From: JBBRHF01 sp038223055
GTDB lineage: Bacteria > Actinomycetota > Actinomycetes > JACCUZ01
Direction of reading: 5' to 3'
DNA length: 25,378 nucleotides
NCBI GenBank assembly: GCA_038223055.1
Contig: JBBRHF010000040.1
Coordinates: forward strand, 1-25,378
This document shows positions 7,699 to 13,655 of the stretch, in pieces. The number at the start of each line of letters is the position of its first letter. The stretch's first letter is position 1. A program made the translations under genes and the position numbers. The notes below the pieces were generated by a model that searched no databases, was not told the DNA's origin, and saw only the letters and a list, made by a program, of their open reading frames with translations.

Positions 7699-8688
7699 GT
7701 GCGTAAGAAGACCTTTGTCACCATGGCTGTCGTTGCGGCCATGAGCCCATCCCTAGCAGCCTGCGGCTCGTCAAGCACCCCGGATGCGGCGGCAGGCGGC
7801 GCCAAATCCGCCAAGTCCGCCACTCTGGTGATCAGCACCCTCAACAACCCGTTCTTCGTCTCCGTCGCTGACGGCGCCAAAGCCAAGGCGAAGACCCTGG
7901 GCATGACCTTGGATGTCCAGAACTCGAACAACTCAGATCAGGCATCGCTTGACCTCGGCTCTGCGGCTCTGAACAAGAAGCCAGCCGTGCTCATCATGGA
8001 CCCTGTCTCCAGCGCGTCCGGTGGCTCGATCGTCACGCTGGCAAACAACGCCGGCGTGCCCGTTGTCGCGTTCGACCGCATGCCGCAGGGCGGCGACCTG
8101 AAGGCGTTCATCGGCTACGACGCCGTCCAGGCTGGCAAGAACGGCGCCAAGGCGCTCGGCGAGGCACTCGGCGGCAAGGGCAAGATCGTTGAGATCCAGG
8201 GAATCATGGGCACGAGCGTTGCTCAGGAGCGCAGCAAAGGCTTCAACGAGGGCATCAAGGCATTCCCCGGCATCAAGATCGTCGCGACCCAGCCGGCGGA
8301 GTTCGACCGCGGCAAGGCGCTTAACGTCATGACCAACGTCCTTCAATCCAACCGCGACATCAACGGCGTCTACGCCGCCAACGACGAGATGGCAATGGGA
8401 GTCATCGCAGCTCTCAAGGCGGCAAGCCTGACTGACAAGGTCAAGGTGGTCGGCAACGATGGAATCGCGGACGCCGTCAAGGCAATCAAGGACGGCACCC
8501 TGTATGCGACCAACGCCGAGTCCCCCTTCGCGCTCGGTTCCGAAGTTATGGCGCTGTCCGCCAAGGTCGCCAACGGCGCGAAGGTGGAGAAGAACAAGGT
8601 CCTCCAGGGCTCCCTCGTGAAGACGGCCGACGTCCCGACATACTGCAAGAAACTGGCGGGCCTGGGCGACACCGCTACCTGCAAGTAA
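7699..8688 (+). CDS. rbsB: Sugar-binding lipoprotein, RbsB type
   Basis: This 329-residue binding protein carries a lipoprotein signal peptide (MRKKTFVTMAVVAA, then LAAC at the lipobox), as expected for a Gram-positive cell. By alignment to E. coli RbsB from memory, most sugar contacts are kept: NNPFF (Asn13, Phe15, Phe16), FDR (Asp89, Arg90), QER (Arg141), PAEFDR (Phe164), ANDEM (Asn190) and NDG (Asp215). Gln235 is replaced by Glu (ATNAES), and the residue before Asp215 is Asn instead of Phe. These changes hint at a pentose other than ribose. The GTG start follows AGAAAGG; a closer upstream ATG at 7692 is dead (stop after three codons). An 86-bp gap separates it from rbsC. The 3' end carries a short tandem duplication. 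Confidence 0.93.
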   Translation: MRKKTFVTMAVVAAMSPSLAACGSSSTPDAAAGGAKSAKSATLVISTLNNPFFVSVADGAKAKAKTLGMTLDVQNSNNSDQASLDLGSAALNKKPAVLIMDPVSSASGGSIVTLANNAGVPVVAFDRMPQGGDLKAFIGYDAVQAGKNGAKALGEALGGKGKIVEIQGIMGTSVAQERSKGFNEGIKAFPGIKIVATQPAEFDRGKALNVMTNVLQSNRDINGVYAANDEMAMGVIAALKAASLTDKVKVVGNDGIADAVKAIKDGTLYATNAESPFALGSEVMALSAKVANGAKVEKNKVLQGSLVKTADVPTYCKKLAGLGDTATCK

Positions 8689-8714
8689 CAGGCGACCGCT
8701 ACCTGCAAGCAACA
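8672..8714 (+). repeat. Imperfect 19-bp tandem duplication across the rbsB stop codon
   Basis: CCGCTACCTGCAAGTAACA at 8672-8690, which includes the rbsB stop codon TAA, recurs at 8696-8714 with one change (TAA becomes CAA). The copies start 24 bp apart. It looks like a local duplication of the gene's end; the second copy is untranslated. Confidence 0.8.
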
Positions 8715-8748
8715 CCCAGTCCTGGCATCGGCTGCGGCCCACACGACC

Positions 8749-8787
8749 TGCGCACACGGGTGCGTCCTCAGTCCTGTGCGCGCACCC
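8749..8787 (+). other. Alternative hairpins between rbsB and deoC
   Basis: GGGTGCG (8758-8764) can pair with CGCACCC (8781-8787), while TGCGCACA (8749-8756) can pair with most of TGTGCGCGCA (8775-8784). The two pairings exclude each other. No T-run follows, so this is not a clear terminator. It may tune how much message continues into deoC or may stabilise the rbsB end. Confidence 0.3.
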
Positions 8788-8840
8788 AGCCAGTTGTGGA
8801 ATGACCAGCAGGCGCACAGCACGAATATGAGGGAGAGAAG

Positions 8841-9503
8841 ATGCTAAGTCGTACCCGTTCCGAGGTTGCCCAAATGGTCGACCACACGTTGCTCAAGCCT
8901 GAGGCCGCTGCCGAAGACGTCGCAAGACTTGTTGCCGAGGCTCAGGAACTGGGTGCGTACTCGGTTTGCGTCTCGCCAAACCAGCTTCCGCTGAGTGGCA
9001 CAGGCTCACTCAAGGTGGCCGTGGTGTGTGGCTTTCCCTCCGGCGCGCATGAGCCCGAAGTCAAGGCCGCCGAGGCCGCGCTCTCCGTGGCCAAACGAGC
9101 TGACGAGATTGACATGGTCCTCAACCTCGCTTTAGCAACCACGGGACAGTACGAGGCAGTGCAGGCTGAGATTGCGGCCGTGCGAGCAGCCGCTCCGGCA
9201 CCGGTGGTGCTGAAGGTGATCATCGAGTCAGCGGCGCTCACCGACGAACAGATTGTCGGGGTATGCCGGGCAGCCGAAGATGCCGGCGCCGACTATGTCA
9301 AGACGTCGACAGGGTTCCATCCGGCTGGCGGGGCCACCACTCATGCCGTCGAGCTCATGGCAAGGACGGTCGGGGGGCGCCTGGGCGTCAAGGCTTCCGG
9401 CGGCATAGGTTCGACCGAGACCGCGCTGGAGATGATCGCTGCGGGCGCGACCCGACTTGGTGTGTCCCGAACCGCGACCGTCCTTGGGGGCCTCACCCGC
9501 TAG
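8841..9503 (+). CDS. deoC: Deoxyribose-phosphate aldolase (DeoC/DERA)
   Basis: The enzyme cleaves 2-deoxy-D-ribose 5-phosphate to acetaldehyde and glyceraldehyde 3-phosphate in the cytoplasm. It is 220 residues long, normal for actinobacterial DeoC. The barrel landmarks are DHTLLKP (14-20), EIDMV with Asp91, VKTSTG with the Schiff-base Lys154 and GVKASGG with Lys184. The ATG follows GGGAGAG at good spacing. It closes the sugar operon and supplies the step after phosphorylation if the kinase acts on deoxyribose. The gene ends LGGLTR then TAG; an IS630-type element begins at this TA, so the stop codon may itself come from the insertion, with the natural C-terminus at most slightly altered. The loop LGVSRTATVL has Arg where relatives usually have Gly. 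Confidence 0.95.
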   Translation: MLSRTRSEVAQMVDHTLLKPEAAAEDVARLVAEAQELGAYSVCVSPNQLPLSGTGSLKVAVVCGFPSGAHEPEVKAAEAALSVAKRADEIDMVLNLALATTGQYEAVQAEIAAVRAAAPAPVVLKVIIESAALTDEQIVGVCRAAEDAGADYVKTSTGFHPAGGATTHAVELMARTVGGRLGVKASGGIGSTETALEMIAAGATRLGVSRTATVLGGLTR

Positions 9504-10000
9504 TGTCGTGCGCCGTAAATTCGGGGGATAAGTTGTAGACTGGGCCATGGCAAGAACTGGACGTCCCAAGACCCCGCTGGTGTTGAGTGATGAGGAACGC
9601 GAACAGTTGGTTCGCTGGTCGCGTCGGGCGAAATCGGCGCAGTCGCTGGCGTCGCGCTCGAGGATTGTGCTGGCCTGTGCAGTCGGCATGGACAACAGGG
9701 CGGTCGCGGCCAAGCTGGGGTGCGCACAGGCCACGGTCGGCACGCTTCGAACTCAAGCCCCACGTTGGGGACAAGTTCAAGCTGTCCACCGATCCGCAGT
9801 TCGTGGCCAAGGTCATTGACGTGGTCGGGCTTTACCAGAATCCGCCCGAGCGGTCGGTGGTGCTGTGTGTGGACGAGAAGTCCCAGATGCAGGCCTTGGA
9901 CCGGTCCCAGCCAGTGCTGCCGGGGATGCCGGACGACGCAGCCACGACTACGCCCGCAACGGGGTGACGAGCCTGTTCGCGGCGTTCAACATCGCCGACG
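9501..10000 (+). mobile_element. Decayed IS630-type insertion sequence, right end lost
   Basis: The left end begins at the TA of the deoC stop codon, and TA is the known IS630/Tc1-mariner target. About 40 bp of AT-richer terminal sequence (TGTCGTGCGCCGTAAATTC) precede the transposase ATG. The body has an internal deletion and a frameshift. The right terminal repeat is missing because the sequence passes directly into a truncated integrase near 10,000. The copy cannot encode an active transposase. Confidence 0.75.
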
Positions 10001-10017
10001 GCACGTCGCCTGACTGA
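9547..10017 (+). pseudogene. IS630-family transposase, internally deleted and frameshifted
   Basis: The first 66 codons (MARTGRPKTPLVLSDEERE onward) form the usual N-terminal helix-turn-helix, reading QSLASRSRIVLAC and AVAAKLGCAQATVG. Near 9742 the frame jumps to a segment normally found about 80 residues later, RFELKPHVGDKFKLSTDPQF, then VLCVDEKSQMQALDRSQP, which includes the first part of the DDE catalytic region. A one-base deletion near 9931 shifts the frame again to RRSHDYARNGVTSLFAAFNIADGT. A stop follows at 10015-10017, where the DNA already belongs to the integrase. The later catalytic residues are absent. The deletion size is estimated from remembered family members. Confidence 0.8.
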
Positions 10018-10933
10018 CGCGTCGATCCGGCGCGTCCATGCAACGTTGATGTCCGCGCTCAACGCGGCAGCGAAGCGGCGGCTCATCCCGTTCAACCCGG
10101 CGGCGTACGTCGAGCTGGCGTCGGGCAAGCGACCGAAGGCGGTCCTGTGGACCGACGAGTGGGTCGCCCAGTGGCGCCGGACCGGAAAACATCCGAAGGT
10201 TGCGGTCTGGACGCCCGAGCAGACCGGGGCGTTCCTCGACCACGCCGAGGCCGACCGCCTCTACGCGCTCTACCACCTGGTGACGTTTCGCGGCTTGCGC
10301 CGCGGTGAGGCGGTCGGGCTCCCCTGGGCCGAGGTGGACCTCGCCCGGCGCAGCCTTCAGGTGAGCGAGCAGATCGTGCAGCTCGGCTATCGCACCGAGA
10401 CCGGGCCACCCAAGAGCGACAGCTCGCGTCCCGTCGTCTTGGACGAGGACAGCGTCGCGGCGCTGCGCGCTCACAAGGCGCGCCAGGCGGCCGAGCGGCT
10501 GGCCTGGGGAGCGGCCTGGGTCGAGAGCGGGCTGGTGTTCACCCGTGAGGACGGGTCAGCACTTCACCCGGAGTACGTGACCCGCCACTTCGAACGGCTC
10601 GCCCGCGACGCCGGGCTCCCGCCCGTCCGGCTCCATGACCTCAGGCACGGAGCTGCGACGCTCGCGCTGGCCGGCGGGGCAGACCTCAAGACGGTGTCGG
10701 AAATGCTCGGGCACTCCTCGATCACGATCACCGCGGACACCTACGCGAGCGTGCTGCCCGAGGTCGCCCGCCGCTCCGCGGAGGCGGTCGCTCGACTGGT
10801 GCCGAGGGGGCAGCTGGCAGATCCTGGGTCCGCCGGTCCCATCTCGGGCCCATCTGGGCCGGGAAACGACTCTGGCCCGGCGCCCGCAAGGACGAAAGGC
10901 CAGGTCAGGCAGGGTGCGCCGCGAGGGACTTGA
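10001..10933 (+). pseudogene. Tyrosine recombinase (phage/ICE-type integrase), 5'-truncated
   Basis: The catalytic half of a site-specific integrase is intact, but the N-terminal arm-binding region is missing. Similarity starts around RRLTDASIRRVHATLMSALNA at the IS630 junction (the frame has a stop at 9965) and continues through the core. Core residues are visible: Arg in TFRGLRRGE, Lys in PPKSDS, HDLRHG, LGHSS and the nucleophile in DTYASV. Any surviving start would be internal (TTG 10046 or ATG 10049, 295 residues). The C-terminal tail is Pro/Gly-rich, and the stop codon lies within the T-arm of the tRNA-Lys gene on the other strand. This is the usual arrangement for an integrase next to its attachment site. 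Truncation probably disabled it. Confidence 0.8.
10915..10933. other. Probable attachment-site overlap in the tRNA-Lys 3' end
   Basis: The last 19 bp of the integrase frame are also the 3' end of the tRNA-Lys gene. Integrating elements commonly use a tRNA 3' end as attB and leave it intact, with the integrase gene alongside, as here. The element would extend leftwards. A second copy of this tRNA segment, the other att site, was not found within the window, so the far boundary should lie beyond position 1 or has been lost. Confidence 0.5.
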
Positions 10934-10987
10934 ACCCCCAACCCGCGGATTAAGAGTCCGCTGCTCTGCCAGTTGAGCTAGCGGCGC
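10915..10987 (-). tRNA. tRNA-Lys (CTT anticodon)
   Basis: A complete 73-nt cloverleaf reads on the minus strand. The acceptor arms GCGCCGC and GCGGCGC pair fully. The D arm is GCTC/GAGC with GG in the loop. The anticodon stem GCGGA/TCCGC encloses CTCTTAA, giving anticodon CTT for lysine codon AAG. The variable loop is GGGTT, the T stem GGGGG/CCCTC has one G-T pair, and the T loop is TTCAAGT. The discriminator base is A and CCA is not encoded, as in most actinobacterial tRNA genes. Its 3' end overlaps the integrase frame. Confidence 0.97.
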
Positions 10988-10996
10988 GCGTCGGAA

Positions 10997-11002
10997 ACCC
11001 TA
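10997..11002 (-). promoter_or_regulatory. Candidate -10 box of the tRNA-Lys gene
   Basis: On the minus strand TAGGGT lies about 10 bp before the mature tRNA 5' end, a position and sequence (TAnnnT) typical of stable-RNA promoters in high-GC bacteria. No clear -35 hexamer is visible at 17-18 bp, so the call is tentative. Confidence 0.4.
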
Positions 11003-11039
11003 TCAGCCCCGTCGGCGGAGGGCGAAAACGCAGGGCCGG

Positions 11040-12485
11040 TCAGACGATGAGCTGCCGGCCGGAAACCGCGCCGGCATCGCTCGGCATCTCCTCGACGATC
11101 CCGGCAAGCAGGTCGACGGCGCGCTCGAGGACGTCGACCGGCTGCGTGTATGGCAGCCGAAGCCGGTCGTCGAAGGCGTGACCTGCGCCGAACCGGGGGC
11201 CGGCGGCGAGCCGCAGCCCGCGCGGCTCGGCGGCTGCGCACAACTGGGACGACGACAGGGCGTTCGACGGCAGCCCGCACCACAGCACGAGTCCGCCGGG
11301 TGGCACCGGCACGTGCCACAGCGGGAACCGCCGAGCCAGGCCTGACACCAGGGCCTCGCGCTGCCGCCGCAGTCGCGCCCGGTGCTCGTCGAGGGTTGGA
11401 GCCGCGATGTCGAGCAGGTGACAGGCGGCAAGCTGCTCCAACACCGGTCCCGACATCTGGGTCCGAGCGGCGATTGCCGCGAACCGTCGTACGAGGTCGG
11501 GCTCGGCACGAAGCCAGCCGACCCGCAGCCCGCCCCAGAAGCTCTTGCTCATCGACCCGACAGTGACCGCTAGCTCGGGACGGGCGACGGCAGCAAACGG
11601 GAGGTCGGGCAGCGCGTCCAGCCCGAGGTCGACCAGCGTCTCATCGATCACCGCCACGACACGGCTCCGGTCGAGACCGCTGGCCAGCGTGCGCCGCTGT
11701 GCTTCGTCGAGCAGCAGCCCGGTGGGATTCTGGAAGTCCGGCATCAGATAGGCCGCTCGCGGGTTCGCCTGCCGGGTGGCCCGGAGCAGATCACCGGGGG
11801 CCGCGCCCGGGTCGTCGGCCGAGATGGCCACAGCCACCCGTCGGGCACCGACCGCGGTGACCGCATCGAGGGCGTTGGGGTAGCTCGGGTGCTCGACCAA
11901 CACCCGATCGCCGCGGCGGGTCAACGCCTCGAACGCGATGGTCAGCGCGTGCAGCGCTCCCCCCGTGACCAGCACGTGCTCAGGGGTCGTCGGCAACCCG
12001 CGGGCCGTGAACCGCGCCGCGATGCGCGCCCGCAGGTCCGGCAGCCCCTGCGGATGGTAGCCATGGCCGGGCAGCAGCCGGGGCAACTCCGAGAGGGCCC
12101 ACGTGAACGCCGTGGTGATCTCCGGTGGCGCCGCCGGCGCCGCATGCGCCATATCGATGATCCCGGGCGCGGCCGGAACAGGGACCCACGCGCCGAGGTC
12201 GGGACCCGCCGGCAGCCGGGTCCAGGTGCCGGCGCCCTGCCGGGCCGTCGCCCAACCGTCTTCGCGCAACCGGCGATAGGCAGCCGTAACCGTCGCCCGG
12301 CTGCACCGAAGCGCTAGGGCGAGATCGCGCTCCGCGGGCAGACGGACGCCGACGGCGACCCGCCCATCCCCGACCAGCAGCCGCAGCCGCGCGGCCAACG
12401 CAGCGTAGATGGGCGGCCGATCCCGGGACAGGTCCCCGACGAGCACGCCAAGCCGCCGAGCCGTCACCGCCTCCACCTCAACCAC
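11040..12485 (-). CDS. MocR-type regulator (GntR winged helix fused to PLP aminotransferase fold)
   Basis: The 481-residue protein joins a GntR-type DNA-binding domain (about residues 20-90; YAALAARLRLLV, then LPAERDLALALRCSRATV) to a fold-type-I PLP domain. PLP-site residues are present: PDFQNPTG with Asn253, VIDE with Asp281, and SMSKSF with Lys314 as the Schiff-base Lys, followed by GLRVGW. MocR proteins sense PLP or an amine adduct and usually regulate a neighbouring gene; one described subgroup is linked to yczE-type membrane genes, and such a gene diverges here. The GTG at 12485 sits right against GAGGAGGA, so the GTG three codons further in may be the true start. The palindrome at 12494-12520 is its probable binding site. 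Confidence 0.92.
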   Translation of the reverse strand: MVEVEAVTARRLGVLVGDLSRDRPPIYAALAARLRLLVGDGRVAVGVRLPAERDLALALRCSRATVTAAYRRLREDGWATARQGAGTWTRLPAGPDLGAWVPVPAAPGIIDMAHAAPAAPPEITTAFTWALSELPRLLPGHGYHPQGLPDLRARIAARFTARGLPTTPEHVLVTGGALHALTIAFEALTRRGDRVLVEHPSYPNALDAVTAVGARRVAVAISADDPGAAPGDLLRATRQANPRAAYLMPDFQNPTGLLLDEAQRRTLASGLDRSRVVAVIDETLVDLGLDALPDLPFAAVARPELAVTVGSMSKSFWGGLRVGWLRAEPDLVRRFAAIAARTQMSGPVLEQLAACHLLDIAAPTLDEHRARLRRQREALVSGLARRFPLWHVPVPPGGLVLWCGLPSNALSSSQLCAAAEPRGLRLAAGPRFGAGHAFDDRLRLPYTQPVDVLERAVDLLAGIVEEMPSDAGAVSGRQLIV

Positions 12486-12493
12486 TCCTCCTC

Positions 12494-12520
12494 GATTGGC
12501 CTGCTAGTCGCAGTCCAATC
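12494..12520. promoter_or_regulatory. 27-bp interrupted palindrome between the MocR and YczE genes
   Basis: GATTGG (12494-12499), one base, CTGC, a 5-base centre (TAGTC), GCAG, one base, then CCAATC (12515-12520). Ten of eleven positions per arm pair perfectly. It occupies nearly the whole 35-bp gap between two divergent starts, ending directly before the ATG at 12521, so a dimer bound there would affect both genes. The MocR protein encoded next to it is the obvious candidate ligand. Confidence 0.7.
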
Positions 12521-13324
12521 ATGGGCCACAATACTGTCATGCGCCACCCACACACGGCCCCTGCTGCAACGGCCTCACCGACCGGCAACTCACCTACGAC
12601 CAGCTCACGTGCCGGCTTCTCACGGGCCGGTTTCTCACGGGCCAGTAACCCACTTACCACCAGTTCACCTGCCAGCCCGTCACCTGCCAGCCCGTCACCT
12701 GCCACCGCGCCACCGCCCACCACCTCAGCGGCGACCGCGCGCCGGCTGCCCCGCCGCCTGTTCCAGCTCTATGTGGGGTTGGTGCTCTATGGCGTCTCGA
12801 TGGCCCTGCTCGTGCGGTCCGGGCTCGGCGTCATGCCGTGGGACGTGCTGCACCAGGGGCTCTCCCGCACTGTCGGCGGCTCGCTGGGCACCGTGTCGAT
12901 CGTGGTGGGTGCGCTCGTGCTGCTGCTCTGGATCCCGCTGCGGGAGCGACCCGGATTCGGCACCGTCAGCAACGTCTTCGTCATCGGGCTGGCCGTGGAC
13001 GGCGCGCTCGCCGTCTTCCCGACCGTGGACGCCATGGGCATCCGGGTGCTGCTGGTCGTGCTCGGCGTCACCCTCAACGGGGTCGCCACGGCGGCCTACA
13101 TCGGGGTGCGGCTGGGTCCCGGGCCGCGCGACGGGCTGATGACGGGGCTGGTGCGCCGCAGCGGCCGGTCGGTGCGCTTGGTCCGGACCTGCATCGAGCT
13201 CGTCGTGGTCCTGACCGGCTGGTTGCTCGGCGGCACGCTCGGGGTGGCCACCATCGTCTATGTGTTCGCCATCGGCCCCGTGGTTCAGCTCTGCCTGCCG
13301 CGATTCACTGTCGCGGACCGCTGA
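12521..13324 (+). CDS. YczE/YitT-type integral membrane protein with repetitive N-terminus
   Basis: A 267-residue protein whose conserved part begins near residue 73 (RRLPRRLFQLYVGLVLYG) and contains about five membrane helices. Family features are GVSMALLVRSGLGVMPWDVLHQG, GTVSNVFVIG and GVRLGPGPRDGLMTGL. The function of the family is not established; it is repeatedly found beside MocR regulators, as here. Residues 19-73 are eleven tandem five-residue units rich in Ser, Pro, Thr and Ala. No in-frame start codon exists between ATG 12539 and the conserved part, so translation must pass through the repeats. Neither ATG (12521 or 12539) has a ribosome binding site, which suggests a leaderless message. 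Expression is probably controlled at the adjoining palindrome. Confidence 0.85.
   Translation: MGHNTVMRHPHTAPAATASPTGNSPTTSSRAGFSRAGFSRASNPLTTSSPASPSPASPSPATAPPPTTSAATARRLPRRLFQLYVGLVLYGVSMALLVRSGLGVMPWDVLHQGLSRTVGGSLGTVSIVVGALVLLLWIPLRERPGFGTVSNVFVIGLAVDGALAVFPTVDAMGIRVLLVVLGVTLNGVATAAYIGVRLGPGPRDGLMTGLVRRSGRSVRLVRTCIELVVVLTGWLLGGTLGVATIVYVFAIGPVVQLCLPRFTVADR
12575..12739 (+). repeat. Eleven 15-bp tandem units in the YczE-type gene
   Basis: From 12575 a TCAC-like start recurs every 15 bp for eleven units (for example TCACCTGCCAGCCCG at 12665 and again, identical, at 12680). Each unit is five codons in frame, giving SPTGN, SPTTS, SRAGF, SRAGF, SRASN, PLTTS, SPASP, SPASP, SPATA, PPPTT and SAATA. 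Two adjacent units are identical in DNA and others differ by a few bases, the pattern of a minisatellite that has expanded and then drifted. Confidence 0.85.
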
Positions 13325-13344
13325 CCGCTGACCGTAGCGGCGGC

Positions 13345-13373
13345 TTGACTAACGCCGTCGGGGCTGGTCTAGT
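13345..13373 (+). promoter_or_regulatory. Candidate promoter of the cobalamin-riboswitch transcript
   Basis: TTGACT at 13345-13350 and TCTAGT at 13368-13373 are 17 bp apart. This predicts a transcription start near 13380, exactly where the riboswitch begins, and places the promoter just after the YczE stop codon. The -10 hexamer has a C in its normally strict second position, so the call is moderate. Confidence 0.5.
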
Positions 13374-13377
13374 CACC

Positions 13378-13512
13378 CAAGGTGCTCGTCACCACACAAC
13401 TGCATTGACGTGCCACAGCAGGGAAAGCCGGTCCGACTCCGGCGCTGTCCCGCAACCGTAGGCCGCGATCGGCACCCACCGATCGGGCGAGCCGGAACAC
13501 CTGCTGCCGGCA
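13378..13512 (+). promoter_or_regulatory. Cobalamin (adenosylcobalamin) riboswitch
   Basis: The class hallmarks appear in order on the plus strand: GCCACAGCAGGGAAAGCCGG (13412-13431), then CTCCGGCGCTGTCCCGCAAC with CGTA following, and the B12 box GAGCCGGAACACCTGC (13489-13504). Within the core, GCCGG pairs with CCGGC and CAGC with GCTG. These riboswitches normally switch a B12 synthesis or uptake gene off when cobalamin is plentiful. About 145 nt separate the aptamer from the TTG start at 13656. I see no clear terminator hairpin with a T-run there, so control of translation is more likely. Confidence 0.93.
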
Positions 13513-13655
13513 ACGGCTCCACTCATCCGTCGCGGCTGCGGGACGGGGCCCGATCGACCGATCGTCTGACTGTTCGCGCCCGAAGCGATGCGCGCGTCAT
13601 CAGGCCTGGTCGCACAGGGACCGTCGCACAGCGCTCCCTGAAAGGACCCACCACG

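Noticed and set aside
7933..8817. 294-codon minus-strand frame opposite rbsB
   Set aside because: The plus-strand product is an unmistakable binding protein; the minus frame is a high-GC shadow.
13410..13655. N-terminal extension of the toroid protein through the riboswitch
   Set aside because: The frame is open, but it would translate the aptamer; the signal peptide and the AAAGGA site place the start at 13656.
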